DNA from: Azospirillum oryzae
GTDB lineage: Bacteria; Pseudomonadota; Alphaproteobacteria; Azospirillales; Azospirillaceae
Reading direction: 5' to 3'
DNA length: 64,000 bases
Assembly (NCBI RefSeq): GCF_900177515.1
Contig: NZ_FXAK01000005.1
Coordinates: 132,501 to 196,500, forward strand
A model generated the notes under the pieces. It was not told where the DNA came from. It saw nothing but the letters and a program-made list of their open reading frames with translations, and searched no databases. Positions 46,880 through 56,136 of the stretch are shown one piece after another. Made by a program: the position numbers and the translations under genes. Position 1 is the first letter of the stretch, and each line of letters starts with the position of its first letter.

Positions 46880-47776
46880 TTAACTATCGCCGGCCCGTGC
46901 CGACACCGTTTCAGACACATGCGCGTCCACGGCGCGGTCGTGGCGCTTCAGCCGTTCCTGCAACGTGTCGCCCATGCGCAGGGCCACGGCGATCGACAGG
47001 ATATCGCCCAGCACCAGATGGGCGATGCGGACGGTCATCGGCGAATGGATGTCGAAATCGTCGGCGATGTCGGCGACGAGGCTGACGGTCGCCATCTCCG
47101 CCAGCGGCGAGCCGGAGCGGGTCAGCGCCACCACGTCGGCGCCGGCCTTGCGGGCGTTCCGCACGGCATCCAGGATGTCGCGGGTGCGGCCGGTGCTGGA
47201 GACCGCGACCACGGCGTCGCCCTTCGCCAGCGTCAGGGCGGAGGCGAAATAGACGTGGGAGTCGGTGTAGGCGACCGTCGGCATGCCCAGCCGGAAGAAC
47301 TTGCGCTGGATATCCTCCGCCACCGTGCCGGAATTGCCGGAGCCGTAGAATTCGATCCGCCGTGCCGCGGCCAGAACATCGGCGGCGCGGTCCACCGCCT
47401 CGGCCGGCAGGTTGTTGCGCACCTGCATGAGCGTGGCGATGGTGCGGTCGAACAGCTTGCCGGCCAGCACCGCGCCCGGCACCGTCCCAGCCCCCACGCC
47501 GTCGGACTCCAGTTCCAAACCCGCGGACAGGTCCTGGTGCAGGAAGGGCATGCCGCCGGCGATGTCCTGCGCCAGCTTGATCTTGAACTCCCGGAAGCCG
47601 CGGCAGCCGAGCGCCGCGCAGAAGCGCGCCACCGTCGGCTCGCTCACCCCGACCCGGTCGGCCAGTTCGGCCATCGACAGGTTGATGACGTCGCCCGGAT
47701 GGGCCATCGCATAGTCGGCCAGCTTGCGTTCCGATGGCCGGATCTGGTCGCGGACGGCGGCGATTCTCGCCAGCAT
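46880..47776 (-). CDS. hexR: HexR-type MurR/RpiR-family regulator
   Basis: A 298-residue regulator. An RpiR helix-turn-helix (about 1-77: RPSERKLADYAMAHPGDVINLSMAELADRVGVSEPTVARFC, in parts) is followed by a SIS sugar-phosphate isomerase-like domain (about 120-260: RIEFYGSGNSGTVAEDIQRKFFRLG, GDAVVAVSSTGRTRDI, VALTRSGSPLAEMA). HexR binds KDPG and controls central carbon genes. The palindromes ATGTAGC...GCTACAT before this gene and TGTAGTAAAACTACA upstream of pflB match the published proteobacterial HexR consensus (about TGTARTwwwAyTACA), which supports the name. It is divergent from pflB-pflA. Confidence 0.9.
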   Translation of the reverse strand: MLARIAAVRDQIRPSERKLADYAMAHPGDVINLSMAELADRVGVSEPTVARFCAALGCRGFREFKIKLAQDIAGGMPFLHQDLSAGLELESDGVGAGTVPGAVLAGKLFDRTIATLMQVRNNLPAEAVDRAADVLAAARRIEFYGSGNSGTVAEDIQRKFFRLGMPTVAYTDSHVYFASALTLAKGDAVVAVSSTGRTRDILDAVRNARKAGADVVALTRSGSPLAEMATVSLVADIADDFDIHSPMTVRIAHLVLGDILSIAVALRMGDTLQERLKRHDRAVDAHVSETVSARAGDS

Positions 47777-47815
47777 TTGGGGGCTCTCCCTTCTGATTGT
47801 GGGTCAGCCTAGCAC

Positions 47816-47832
47816 ATGTAGCAAAGCTACAT
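47816..47832. promoter_or_regulatory. HexR-type operator before hexR
   Basis: ATGTAGCAAAGCTACAT has perfect 7-base arms around AAA, 40 bases from the hexR start. It adjoins a possible -10 (TATATG on the minus strand), so binding would repress hexR itself. Confidence 0.75.
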
Positions 47833-47964
47833 ATACAGCGCTGCGAACGACCGATTAAGTCGCCCGGAGAAGACGTCCTTTCCGAGCCTTTCCAAGCTGC
47901 TGAACCTTGCCCTGCGACAAAATGTCGAGCCGGTTCGCCTTGTCGGGAAGCCCGTCCGGGGGTA

Positions 47965-47979
47965 TGTAGTAAAACTACA
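47965..47979. promoter_or_regulatory. HexR-type operator between hexR and pflB
   Basis: TGTAGTAAAACTACA has perfect 6-base arms and matches the known HexR motif. It is 193 bases upstream of the pflB start, about 118 bases upstream of the predicted transcription start, a position that suits activation or looping. Confidence 0.78.
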
Positions 47980-48041
47980 GAGCGGGCGCAAACCACGGCA
48001 TCCATCCATGGCATCTGCCGCCACCGGCCCGGGCTGAAAAT

Positions 48042-48083
48042 ATGACGTGTATCAACGAATCCGGCGCCCATCGCGCCTATGTT
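48042..48083 (+). promoter_or_regulatory. FNR-like box and -10 of pflB
   Basis: ATGACGTGTATCAA (48042-48055) matches 8 of the 10 fixed bases of TTGAT-N4-ATCAA, with a perfect right half. TATGTT at 48078-48083 lies where a -10 belongs if the box is centred at -41.5, the classical FNR class II position. This fits anaerobic induction of PFL. Confidence 0.62.
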
Positions 48084-48171
48084 TCCAATCGCCCCGCCGG
48101 TTCGCGGGCACCACGAGACTGCCGACACGGCCTACGATCCGCGCCGACGTCTGAATCTCTGAGGAGTCATC

Positions 48172-50457
48172 ATGGACACCCTGCTGATGGACGGACTTGC
48201 CCAGACAACGGAGCAGCAGTCCGCCGCCGACCCCTGGCGCGGCTTCGCCCCGGGCGTCTGGCGCCGCTCGGTCGACGTCCGCGATTTCATCCAGCGCAAC
48301 CTGTGCCCTTATGAAGGCGACGCAGGCTTCGTCGCTGGCCCCACCGCCCGCACCACCGCGCTGTTCGCCAAGGTCACCGACCTGCTGAAGCAGGAACGCG
48401 CCGCCAAGGGCGGCGTTCTGGACGCCGACACCGAAGTCTTCGCCTCCATCACCTCGCACGCCGCCGGCTACATCGACCGGGAACTGGAAGTGATCGTCGG
48501 CCTGCAGACCGACAAGCCGCTGAAGCGCGCGATCATGCCGTTCGGCGGCTGGCGCATGGTCAAGACGGGGCTCGAGGCCTACGGCTACACCCCATCGCCG
48601 AAGCTGGAAGAGATCTTCCCGGCCCTGCGCAAGACGCACAATGACGGCGTGTTCGATGTCTACACGCCCGAGATGCTGCGCTGCCGCAAGTCCGGCGTCA
48701 TCACCGGCCTGCCCGACGCCTATGGCCGCGGCCGCATCATCGGCGACTATCGCCGGCTGGCTCTCTACGGCGCCGATTTCCTGATCAAGGACAAGAAGGC
48801 CCAGCTCGCCTCGCTGGAGGTGAGCCGCATCGACGAGGACGTCCTGCGCCTGCGCGAGGAGATCTCCGAGCAGATCCGCGCGCTGAAGGAGCTGGTCCAG
48901 ATGGCCGCCTCCTACGGCTTCGACGTCAGGCGTCCGGCCGCCACCGCGCGGGAAGCGGTGCAGTGGACCTATCTGGCCTATCTGGCCGCGGTGAAGGAAG
49001 CCAATGGTGCTGCGATGTCGCTGGGCCGGGTGTCCAGCTTCCTCGACATCTACATCGAGCGCGACCTCAGCGCCGGCGTCATCACCGAGGCGGAAGCCCA
49101 GGAGATGATCGACCATTTCGTGATGAAGCTGCGCATGGTCCGCTTCCTGCGCACGCCGGAATACGACCAGCTGTTCTCGGGCGACCCGACCTGGGTTACG
49201 GAATGCCTGGGCGGCATGGGGCTGGACGGCCGGACGCTGGTCACCAAGACCAACTTCCGCATGCTGCAGACCCTGCACAACCTGGGTCCGGCGCCGGAAC
49301 CGAACCTGACGGTCCTGTGGTCGGAGAAGCTGCCGGACGGCTTCAAGCGCTTCTGCGCCGACACCTCGATCAAGACCTGCTCGGTCCAGTACGAGAACGA
49401 CGACCTGATGCGCGGCTATTGGGGCGACGATTACGGCATCGCCTGCTGCGTGTCGGCGATGCGCATCGGCAAGCAGATGCAGTTCTTCGGTGCCCGCGCC
49501 AACCTGGCCAAGACGCTGATGTACGCCATCAACGGCGGCAAGGACGAGGTTTCGGGCGAGCAGATCGGCCCGGCCTTCGCCCCGATCACCGGCGACGTGC
49601 TGGACTATGACGAGGTCATGGCCCGCTTCGAGCCGATGATGGAGTGGCTGGCCAAGGTCTACATGAACGCGCTGAACGCCATCCACTACATGCACGACAA
49701 GTACATGTACGAGCGGATGGAGATGGCGCTGCACGACCGCGACATCCTGCGCACCATGGCCTGCGGCATCGCCGGCCTGAGCGTGGTGGCGGACAGCCTG
49801 TCGGCGATCAAGCACGCCAAGGTGAAGGTCATCCGCGACGCCAACGGCCTCGCCACCGATTTCGAGATCGAGGGCGATTACCCGGCTTTCGGCAACAACG
49901 ACGCCCGCGTGGACGACATCGCGGTGTGGGCGGTCGAGCGCTTCATGACGGCACTGCGCAAGCAGAAGCCCTACCGGAACGCGATTCCGACGCAGTCGGT
50001 GCTGACGATCACGTCGAACGTCGTCTACGGCAAGAAGACCGGCAACACGCCGGACGGCCGCAAGGCCGGCCAGCCCTTCGCGCCGGGTGCCAACCCGATG
50101 CACGGGCGGGACAAGAAGGGCGCCATCGCGTCGATGGCCAGCGTGGCGAAGCTGCCCTATGCGCATGCGCAGGACGGCATCAGCTACACCTTCACCATCG
50201 TCCCCGGCGCGCTGGGTCGCACGGAAGACGAGCGGGTGAGCAATCTGGTCGGCATGCTGGACGGCTATGCCCACCAGGGCGGTCACCACATCAACGTCAA
50301 CGTCTTCGACCGTGAGACGCTGCTGCACGCCATGGACCATCCGGAGCTGTATCCGCAGCTGACCATCCGGGTGTCCGGTTACGCGGTGAACTTCATCAAG
50401 CTGACGCGCGAGCAGCAGCTGGACGTCATCAGCCGGACGTTCCACGACAAGCATTGA
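48172..50457 (+). CDS. pflB: Pyruvate formate-lyase (formate C-acetyltransferase)
   Basis: A 761-residue glycyl-radical enzyme that converts pyruvate and CoA to acetyl-CoA and formate without oxygen. The radical site is Gly736 in RVSGYAVNF near the C-terminus. The catalytic pair Cys425-Cys426 is in [38 protein letters not shown] text ([16 protein letters not shown]) and [27 protein letters not shown] (in parts) identify PFL proper rather than a diol dehydratase or choline lyase. GAGGAG lies about 8 bases before the ATG. The activase gene pflA follows 126 bases later. Confidence 0.97.
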   Translation: MDTLLMDGLAQTTEQQSAADPWRGFAPGVWRRSVDVRDFIQRNLCPYEGDAGFVAGPTARTTALFAKVTDLLKQERAAKGGVLDADTEVFASITSHAAGYIDRELEVIVGLQTDKPLKRAIMPFGGWRMVKTGLEAYGYTPSPKLEEIFPALRKTHNDGVFDVYTPEMLRCRKSGVITGLPDAYGRGRIIGDYRRLALYGADFLIKDKKAQLASLEVSRIDEDVLRLREEISEQIRALKELVQMAASYGFDVRRPAATAREAVQWTYLAYLAAVKEANGAAMSLGRVSSFLDIYIERDLSAGVITEAEAQEMIDHFVMKLRMVRFLRTPEYDQLFSGDPTWVTECLGGMGLDGRTLVTKTNFRMLQTLHNLGPAPEPNLTVLWSEKLPDGFKRFCADTSIKTCSVQYENDDLMRGYWGDDYGIACCVSAMRIGKQMQFFGARANLAKTLMYAINGGKDEVSGEQIGPAFAPITGDVLDYDEVMARFEPMMEWLAKVYMNALNAIHYMHDKYMYERMEMALHDRDILRTMACGIAGLSVVADSLSAIKHAKVKVIRDANGLATDFEIEGDYPAFGNNDARVDDIAVWAVERFMTALRKQKPYRNAIPTQSVLTITSNVVYGKKTGNTPDGRKAGQPFAPGANPMHGRDKKGAIASMASVAKLPYAHAQDGISYTFTIVPGALGRTEDERVSNLVGMLDGYAHQGGHHINVNVFDRETLLHAMDHPELYPQLTIRVSGYAVNFIKLTREQQLDVISRTFHDKH

Positions 50458-50583
50458 GGACCGTCCGGACAGTTCGTCCAACGGCCAGGAACTCCGATCC
50501 GTCATCCCCGCCTTATCGGCGGGGGTGGCGAATTCGGAACGCGGTCCCCTGTGGACGACAGATTCTCAAACGGATGTTCTGCA

Positions 50584-51357
50584 ATGACAAACGCCTACCC
50601 CCCGATCCGCCCCCCGAACGGCCTGGGGCCGGTTTCCGGCTGGATCCATTCGGTCGAGACCGGCGGCACGGTGGATGGGCCGGGGATCCGCTATGTGCTG
50701 TTCATGTCCGGCTGTCCGCTGCGCTGCCTCTACTGCCACAATCCCGACACCCAGCACATGCATGACGGGACGCGGACGACCTCGACCGAAGTCCTCGAAG
50801 ACATCGCTCTCTACGCGGAATTCCTGAAACGTGCCCATGGCGGGCTGACACTGAGCGGCGGCGAGCCGCTGGTGCAGCCGGAATTCGCCGCCGCCATCCT
50901 GCGCGGGGCGAAGGCGCTGGGCATGCACACCGCACTCGACACCTCCGGCTTCCTCGGCAACCATGCCGACGATCATCTGCTGGAGGACGTCGATCTCGTC
51001 CTTCTCGACATCAAAGCCTTTTCCGAAAAGACCTACCGCCACCTGACCGGCGTTCCGCTGCGCCCGACGCTGGAGTTCGCCGAACGGCTGGCCGGGATGA
51101 ACAAGCGCATCTGGCTGCGCTATGTGCTGGTCCCCAACCTGACCGACGACGCGGCAGAGATCGACGGGCTGGCCGAGTTCGTCGCCGGGCTGGGCGTGGT
51201 CGACCGGGTCGACGTGCTGCCCTTCCACAAGATGGGCGAGCACAAATGGAAGGCCTTGGGGCGCAAATACATGCTGACCGACACCGAACCGCCCTCCCGC
51301 GCGCTGGTGGAGCGGGTGCGGGGACAGTTCCAGGCGCGGGGGCTGCGGGCGGACTGA
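50584..51357 (+). CDS. pflA: Pyruvate formate-lyase-activating enzyme
   Basis: A 257-residue radical-SAM activase that installs the glycyl radical on PflB. The cluster motif is Cys44-x3-Cys48-x2-Cys51 (SGCPLRCLYCHNPDT). GWIHSVETGGTVDGPGIRYVLF before it and LSGGEPLVQPEF after it are typical of PflA, as are DTSGFLGNHADD, VLLDIKAF and LRYVLVPNLTDD. It lacks the extra ferredoxin-like Cys motifs of the activases of other glycyl-radical enzymes. The start at 50584 is preferred over an in-frame GTG at 50551. Confidence 0.96.
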   Translation: MTNAYPPIRPPNGLGPVSGWIHSVETGGTVDGPGIRYVLFMSGCPLRCLYCHNPDTQHMHDGTRTTSTEVLEDIALYAEFLKRAHGGLTLSGGEPLVQPEFAAAILRGAKALGMHTALDTSGFLGNHADDHLLEDVDLVLLDIKAFSEKTYRHLTGVPLRPTLEFAERLAGMNKRIWLRYVLVPNLTDDAAEIDGLAEFVAGLGVVDRVDVLPFHKMGEHKWKALGRKYMLTDTEPPSRALVERVRGQFQARGLRAD

Positions 51358-51378
51358 ACCCGCAGCCCGGTCCCGGAG

Positions 51379-52902
51379 TTACGCCGGACGGATCGCCTGG
51401 GCGAAGGTGAAGAGCATGGCCGGATCGACCGCCTTCTTCACCTGGGCCAGCTTGGCGAGATTCTCGCCGTAATAGGCCCGCTGCCAGTCAGCCAGCGACG
51501 GATCGGGGAAGTTCTGGAAGGCTCCCTGCGCCTTGGTGCGGCGGTTGACGTCGTCGTAGAAGCGCTGCTGCCATTCCAGCGCCTGCTCGATCAGCAGGGC
51601 GGAATCGGTCGGCCGCCACCAGTTGGCCTCCACCGAGAACAGCCAGTCATAGCCGCGGTGGACATAGGCGGTCTCCGTCGGGCCGACGCGGTTGATGGCG
51701 CCGCCGACCTGGAAGAACTTGAAGGATACCGGCATCGAGGTGGCGGGCATCTTCGCCGCCCAGTCGAACATCGCGGCAATCGCCTCGTCGCCGATGTCCG
51801 CCGCCTTCATGTAGCTGGATTTTTCCTGATAGTAGTAGGGGAAGGTCGTTTCAGTCAGGAAGTCCTGACCCGTCCAGTAAGGAACATTTTCCTCGATCTG
51901 CGACTGGCTCCTGTCGATCAGTTCCCAGGTGGATTTGAAGATATCCTTCAGCGTCAGATTGGATTTGTGCAGCTGGCCGAGGATCGACAGCTTGAGCGGC
52001 GTGCCGGCGCAGCGCTCCTGCCAGCTGGGGATGGTGACGCTGATCTTGCTGCCGAACTCGTCGGGTGCCGCCGCCAGTTCGCTCAGCAGGAGCTTCAGAA
52101 CCTTCGGCAGCTCCTTGGTCCAGACCAGATTGAACACCGTCACCGGCTCTGCCGGGCGCGTTTCCAGGGTAAAGGAGGTGTTGATGCCGAAATTCCCGCC
52201 GGCACCGCCGCGGCAGGCCCAATAGAGCGCGGATTCGGTGGCGGCATCGGCCTTGACGTGGCTGCCGTCGGCCGTCACCAGTTCCGTCGCCCGCAGCAGG
52301 TCGGACGCCATGCCGAACTTGCGCATGTTGAAGCCGATGCCGCCGCCCAGCAGGAAGCCGGCGGCGCCGACGGAATCGCAGCGCCCGTGCGTGATGGTGC
52401 GGCCCAGCCGCTCCATCTGCTTGTAGACGTAGGAATTCAGCGTCCCGCCCAGCACCCGGACCAGCCCGTCGGAGCCCGCCACCGGCTTCGCCCCGGCCAT
52501 CAGCGTCATGTCGATCAGCAGGCCGGGCGTGGTGGAGAAACCGGCATAATTGTGGCCGCCGGAGCGGACGGCGAAGGGCATGGCCTGCTCCTTCACCCAT
52601 TTGATGCAGGCCTGGACGTCGGTCGCGCTGGCGCAGCGGGCGATACCGGCCGGCAGGGTGGCGCCGTAGCGCAGGTTGTTGGGGCGGCAGACATCGGCGA
52701 AGAAGGGATCCTCGGGGCGCAGAACCCCGCCCTTCACCGCCTTCGCCAGATCGGACCAGGCCGACGGCGGCGGGCAAAGCGCCCCGCCCGCCTCCGCCGC
52801 CAGCGCGGAGCCCGGCATCAGCCGGACCGCGGCGACCGCACCGGCGAAACGGCCGGCGCCGACAAGGAAATTGCGGCGGGATGACTGCAGTCCGAAAGCC
52901 AT
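51379..52902 (-). CDS. Tat-exported FAD-dependent oxidase, berberine-bridge-enzyme type
   Basis: A 507-residue protein with an N-terminal twin-arginine signal (SSRRNFLVGAG, Arg9-Arg10, then hydrophobic AGAVAAVRLMPGSALA). The FAD-binding PCMH domain shows the two residues that usually hold FAD covalently in this family: His in RSGGHNYAGFS and Cys in GRCDSVGAAGFLLGGGIGFN (in parts). CRGGAGGNFGINTSFTLE and the C-terminal BBE segment (FQNFPDPSLADWQRAYYGEN) complete it. Such enzymes oxidise sugars or alcohols with O2. The start at 52902 is chosen over a GTG at 52914. A strong promoter with an operator-like palindrome lies just upstream. Confidence 0.9.
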   Translation of the reverse strand: MAFGLQSSRRNFLVGAGRFAGAVAAVRLMPGSALAAEAGGALCPPPSAWSDLAKAVKGGVLRPEDPFFADVCRPNNLRYGATLPAGIARCASATDVQACIKWVKEQAMPFAVRSGGHNYAGFSTTPGLLIDMTLMAGAKPVAGSDGLVRVLGGTLNSYVYKQMERLGRTITHGRCDSVGAAGFLLGGGIGFNMRKFGMASDLLRATELVTADGSHVKADAATESALYWACRGGAGGNFGINTSFTLETRPAEPVTVFNLVWTKELPKVLKLLLSELAAAPDEFGSKISVTIPSWQERCAGTPLKLSILGQLHKSNLTLKDIFKSTWELIDRSQSQIEENVPYWTGQDFLTETTFPYYYQEKSSYMKAADIGDEAIAAMFDWAAKMPATSMPVSFKFFQVGGAINRVGPTETAYVHRGYDWLFSVEANWWRPTDSALLIEQALEWQQRFYDDVNRRTKAQGAFQNFPDPSLADWQRAYYGENLAKLAQVKKAVDPAMLFTFAQAIRPA

Positions 52903-52929
52903 GAGCCTGTCCACCCTGGGTCAGCGGTT

Positions 52930-52979
52930 GTGTTTGTTGATGGTTATTATCCGAATGATAACAACCATCGTCAACCAAA
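52930..52979 (-). promoter_or_regulatory. Strong promoter of the FAD oxidase gene inside an inverted repeat
   Basis: On the minus strand TTGACG (52974-52969), 17 bases, GATAAT (52951-52946). The spacer and -10 lie in GTTATTATCCGAATGATAAC (52943-52962), an imperfect palindrome extended by TTGATGG on one side and CCATCGTCAA on the other. An operator with a central CG, as LacI-family proteins prefer, is plausible; a LacI gene lies next door. Confidence 0.7.
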
Positions 52980-53006
52980 CACGCCCATGGGGTGAAGCTG
53001 CTTCCC

Positions 53007-54071
53007 CTACCCGTTCTTGAGGGGACGGGTGCTGCCGCGGATCACCAGCTCGCAATCCAGGTTGTGGTGCTTCGGCGTCACGCGGACCCCGTCCAATGCC
53101 GCCAGGATCTGGGTGGCGCTGAGGCGGCCGATCTCGCGCTGGGGCGGGCGGACGGTGGTCAGCGGTGGCGGGCAGGAGTTGCTGAAGGGCAGATCGCCGA
53201 AGCCCACCACCGCCAGATCGTCGGGCACGCGCAGGTCGCGGCGGGTCACCTCGAACAGCACGCCCAGCGCCAGCGCGTCGTTGGAGCAGACCACGCCGTC
53301 GATGTCGGGATGGCGGGTCAGGATCTCGTCGATCAGCCAGCGGCCGACCTCCGTCGTCGCGGCGTCGGGGACGGTGAAGTCGATGGGATCGTGCAGGCCG
53401 CGGCGCATCACCTCCGCCTCATAGCCGTCGGTGCGGCTGCGCACGCGCAGATCCTGGCTGGCGGCGGCGCCGATATAGGCGACCTTGCGGCTGCCCTGGT
53501 CGTAGAGGTGGCTGGTCTGCATGCGGCCGACCTCGAAATGCGAGAAGCCGACGCTGATGTTGACCGCCTCGCCGGGATGGCCGGGCATGTCCCACATCTC
53601 CACCACCGGCACGCCGCAGGAGGCCAGCATGGCGCGGGTCCGTTCGGTGTGGTGGAAGCCGGTCACCACCATCGCCGCCGGCGACCAGGCGAGAAAGGCG
53701 CGGATCAGGCTTTCCTCCTCCTCCGGGCTGAACTCGCTGACGCCCAGCAGGGTCTGGTAATGCGCCGCCTGAAACATGCCCTGCAGCGTGTTGTAGGTCT
53801 CGGCGAAGAAGGAGTTGAGGATCGACGGCAGGATGACGCCGACAGTGCGGCTGCGCGCGGCGGCGAGGCTGCCGGCGACCAGATTGGGCACATAACCCAT
53901 CTCGTCGATCACCCGCGCGATGCGTTCGGCGAGGTGGCGCGACACCGATTCCGGCCGGCGGAGATAGAGCGAGACGGTGCTGGGCGACACGTCGGCGGCG
54001 GCGGCCACGTCGGTCATCGTCACCCGCTGGGTGCCGCGGCGCGTCCGCTTCCTGGTTTCGGTCGTCTGCAT
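53007..54071 (-). CDS. LacI-family transcriptional regulator
   Basis: A 354-residue regulator. The LacI helix-turn-helix and hinge (about 16-75) read VTMTDVAAAADVSPSTVSLYLRRPESVS then GYVPNLVAGSLAAARSRTVGVILP (in parts). A periplasmic-binding-protein-like effector domain follows (about 78-345: FFAETYNTLQGMFQAAHYQTLLG, VPVVEMWDMPG, YDQGSRKVAYIG, DGVVCSNDALALGVLFE, FGDLPFSNSCPPPLTTVRPP). This opening and the DLPFS text resemble GntR-type gluconate repressors of the LacI family. Targets may include the adjacent FAD oxidase or uxaB. It has a 10-residue Arg/Thr-rich N-terminal extension. Confidence 0.93.
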   Translation of the reverse strand: MQTTETRKRTRRGTQRVTMTDVAAAADVSPSTVSLYLRRPESVSRHLAERIARVIDEMGYVPNLVAGSLAAARSRTVGVILPSILNSFFAETYNTLQGMFQAAHYQTLLGVSEFSPEEEESLIRAFLAWSPAAMVVTGFHHTERTRAMLASCGVPVVEMWDMPGHPGEAVNISVGFSHFEVGRMQTSHLYDQGSRKVAYIGAAASQDLRVRSRTDGYEAEVMRRGLHDPIDFTVPDAATTEVGRWLIDEILTRHPDIDGVVCSNDALALGVLFEVTRRDLRVPDDLAVVGFGDLPFSNSCPPPLTTVRPPQREIGRLSATQILAALDGVRVTPKHHNLDCELVIRGSTRPLKNG

Positions 54072-54121
54072 CGTCGGTCTTCCTCACGCATCAGGTGGCC
54101 TTGCCCATCAGGGGCGGCCGG

Positions 54122-54448
54122 TCAGTGCCGCGTCGGCGGATCGGCGAGCGCAAGGACGGCCAGGGCCCCGATCGCGTCGTGGACGAGTTGATAGGCGGCC
54201 TCGATCCGGCAGAGCGCACGGTCGCATTCGTCGTCATCGTCGCGCGTCTCCTGCCGGACGGCCCGGAACAGGCTCAGCGCTTCGCGGCCGATGATCCTAT
54301 GACAAGCCTGCAGACCGCAATCCTCTTGCAGTGCGAGCGGGATATGCAGCAGGCGATGGCGCAGCACCGCCGCATCGAGTTCCAGTTCGGCGATACGCCG
54401 GGTCAGATGGGGTGTCATCGATGTCATGCCCAGCGGGGCGCATCCCAT
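54122..54448 (-). CDS. Possible small hypothetical protein
   Basis: A 108-codon open frame fills most of the 411-base gap between uxaB and the LacI gene in the same direction. The product is helical and charged (RRIAELELDAAVLRHRLLHI, CDRALCRIEAAYQLVHDAIGALAVLAL) with three or four Cys. Composition looks more like a protein than a shadow frame, but no ribosome site is clear. Starts at 54448, 54427 or 54418 are all possible. No family recognised. Confidence 0.4.
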   Translation of the reverse strand: MGCAPLGMTSMTPHLTRRIAELELDAAVLRHRLLHIPLALQEDCGLQACHRIIGREALSLFRAVRQETRDDDDECDRALCRIEAAYQLVHDAIGALAVLALADPPTRH

Positions 54449-54482
54449 CGGACACGCCCCGCTTCATAAGACAGTCGCCGGA

Positions 54483-55988
54483 TCAGCCGGCGACCAGTTC
54501 CGCCATGGCGGCCTTCATGCCCTTCGCCTCGATGGCGGCGAGGCTGTCGGCCACGCGCGCGGCAAGGCCGGGGATGGCGGTCAGGTCCTCCTTCCACAGG
54601 CGGGCGTCGGACAGGACGGCGGCGACCAGGGCCTTCGGGTCACCGGCGTTGGCGGCCCAGGCGGCGCTCATGGCGGCGATCACCTCGGCATTGTCGCTGA
54701 TCGGGTAGGACCCGGCCTCGCGCGAGCCGGTATAGGCGCCGTCGGCCTGCCGGCCGCGGTAGAAGCGCAGCAGCGCCGCCAGCGAGAAGGACAGCCCGGC
54801 AGGGGCCGAGCCGTTGCGGGCGACCGCGTCCTTCAGGCTGGGCAGGACGCGCACCTGCCACTTCGACACGGAGTTCAGCGTGATCGAGATCAGCTCGTGC
54901 CGGATATAGGGGTTGCCGAAGCGCTCCATGATGGTGCGGGCGTAATCCTGGCGCTCCGCCTCCGGCAGCGGGACGTAGGGGACGATCTCCTCGAACATGA
55001 CTTTGTTCAGGTAGGCCGAGACGGTCGGGTCGTCCATCATCGACTTGACGGTGTCGAGACCGGCGCAATAGGCGGCCAGGGCGCTGGCGGTGTGGGCGCC
55101 GTTCAGGATGCGGACCTTGCGGGTGCGGTAGGGCTGCAGATCGTCGGTCCACACCACGTTGAGCCCGGCCTTGTGCAGCGGCAGCTCGTCCGCCAGATGG
55201 GCCGGGCCCTCGATCACCCAGACATGGAAGGGTTCGGCGGCAACTGTCAGCTTGTCCTCGTAGCGCCACTTGGCGGAGAGGGCGGCGGCCTCGTCCTTCG
55301 GATAGCCGGGGACGATGCGGTCGACCAGCGTGTTCAGGAAATGGTTGTGAGTTTCCACCCAGTCCGCGAAGCCGGCTTCCAGGCCCCAGCGCTTGGCGTG
55401 GGCGAGCACGATGCGCTTCAGGTTGGCGCCGTTGGCCTCGATCAACTCGCAGGGCAGGAAGACAAGTCCGCTGTCGGCCGTACCGCCCAGCGCCCGATAG
55501 CGGGCGTGGAGCAGGGCCGCGACCTTGGCCGGGAAGCTGTCCGGGCAGGCGCCGGGGGCATAGGCCTCCTCGCGGTCGGCGATGCCGGCCTCCGTGGTGT
55601 TGGAGACGAAGAAGCGGAGCGCCGGGGAGGTCGCCAGTTCGACCATCCGCGCCCAGTCGGCGTAGGGGTTCAGCGCCTCCGACACGCAGGAGACGACGCG
55701 GCGGGATTCGACCTCGCGCCCATTCTCGATTCCGCGCAGCAGGACGGTGTAGAGGTTGTCCTGCGCCTTCAGCAGGGGGGCGATGCCCTGGTCGAGCGGC
55801 TGGGCGATGGCGACGCCGGCCTTGGTGAGCCCCTGGCCATTGGCGACATCGACCATCCAATCGACGAAACCGCGCAGGAAATTACCGTCGCCGACCTGAA
55901 GGATGGTCACGGGCAAGGTCGGAGCGCCATCGGTGTGTGCGACGTCGAACGCGCCGCCGGCAAGCTGGTCACGGGTCAGGGAACGCAT
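54483..55988 (-). CDS. uxaB: Tagaturonate reductase (altronate oxidoreductase)
   Basis: A 501-residue NAD-dependent enzyme of the long-chain mannitol/polyol dehydrogenase family. Segments VTILQVGDGNFLRGFVDWMVD (cofactor), FVSNTTEAGIA, LVFLPCELIEANGANLKRIVLAHA and NHFLNTLVDRIVPGYP fit UxaB, with catalytic Lys/His in KVRILNGAHT. UxaB reduces tagaturonate to altronate in galacturonate catabolism. The N-terminal 'FLRGFVDWM' separates it from mannitol dehydrogenases. uxaA, uxaC and kdgK are not in the window. Its promoter carries the AT-rich operator shared with the MFS transporter. Confidence 0.9.
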   Translation of the reverse strand: MRSLTRDQLAGGAFDVAHTDGAPTLPVTILQVGDGNFLRGFVDWMVDVANGQGLTKAGVAIAQPLDQGIAPLLKAQDNLYTVLLRGIENGREVESRRVVSCVSEALNPYADWARMVELATSPALRFFVSNTTEAGIADREEAYAPGACPDSFPAKVAALLHARYRALGGTADSGLVFLPCELIEANGANLKRIVLAHAKRWGLEAGFADWVETHNHFLNTLVDRIVPGYPKDEAAALSAKWRYEDKLTVAAEPFHVWVIEGPAHLADELPLHKAGLNVVWTDDLQPYRTRKVRILNGAHTASALAAYCAGLDTVKSMMDDPTVSAYLNKVMFEEIVPYVPLPEAERQDYARTIMERFGNPYIRHELISITLNSVSKWQVRVLPSLKDAVARNGSAPAGLSFSLAALLRFYRGRQADGAYTGSREAGSYPISDNAEVIAAMSAAWAANAGDPKALVAAVLSDARLWKEDLTAIPGLAARVADSLAAIEAKGMKAAMAELVAG

Positions 55989-56057
55989 GACTGGGCATCC
56001 TTACGGGAGCTGAAGATCGGGGCCCGGTGCGTTGACGGCAGGCACGGGCGATGGAGT

Positions 56058-56088
56058 AAATATACTAATATATTAATGGGTGGGGCAA
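56058..56088 (-). promoter_or_regulatory. uxaB promoter with AT-rich operator (site A)
   Basis: On the minus strand TTGCCC (56088-56083), 18 bases, TATATT (56064-56059). The 18-mer TAATATATTAGTATATTT (56075-56058) covers the -10 and matches 14 of 18 of the window consensus TGATATATTAATATATCA. It is about 70 bases before the uxaB start. Confidence 0.75.
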
Positions 56089-56136
56089 GGGGAAATGGGT
56101 GCGGCATTGTGGTTGGGGGAGTGGGATTCTTGCGGG

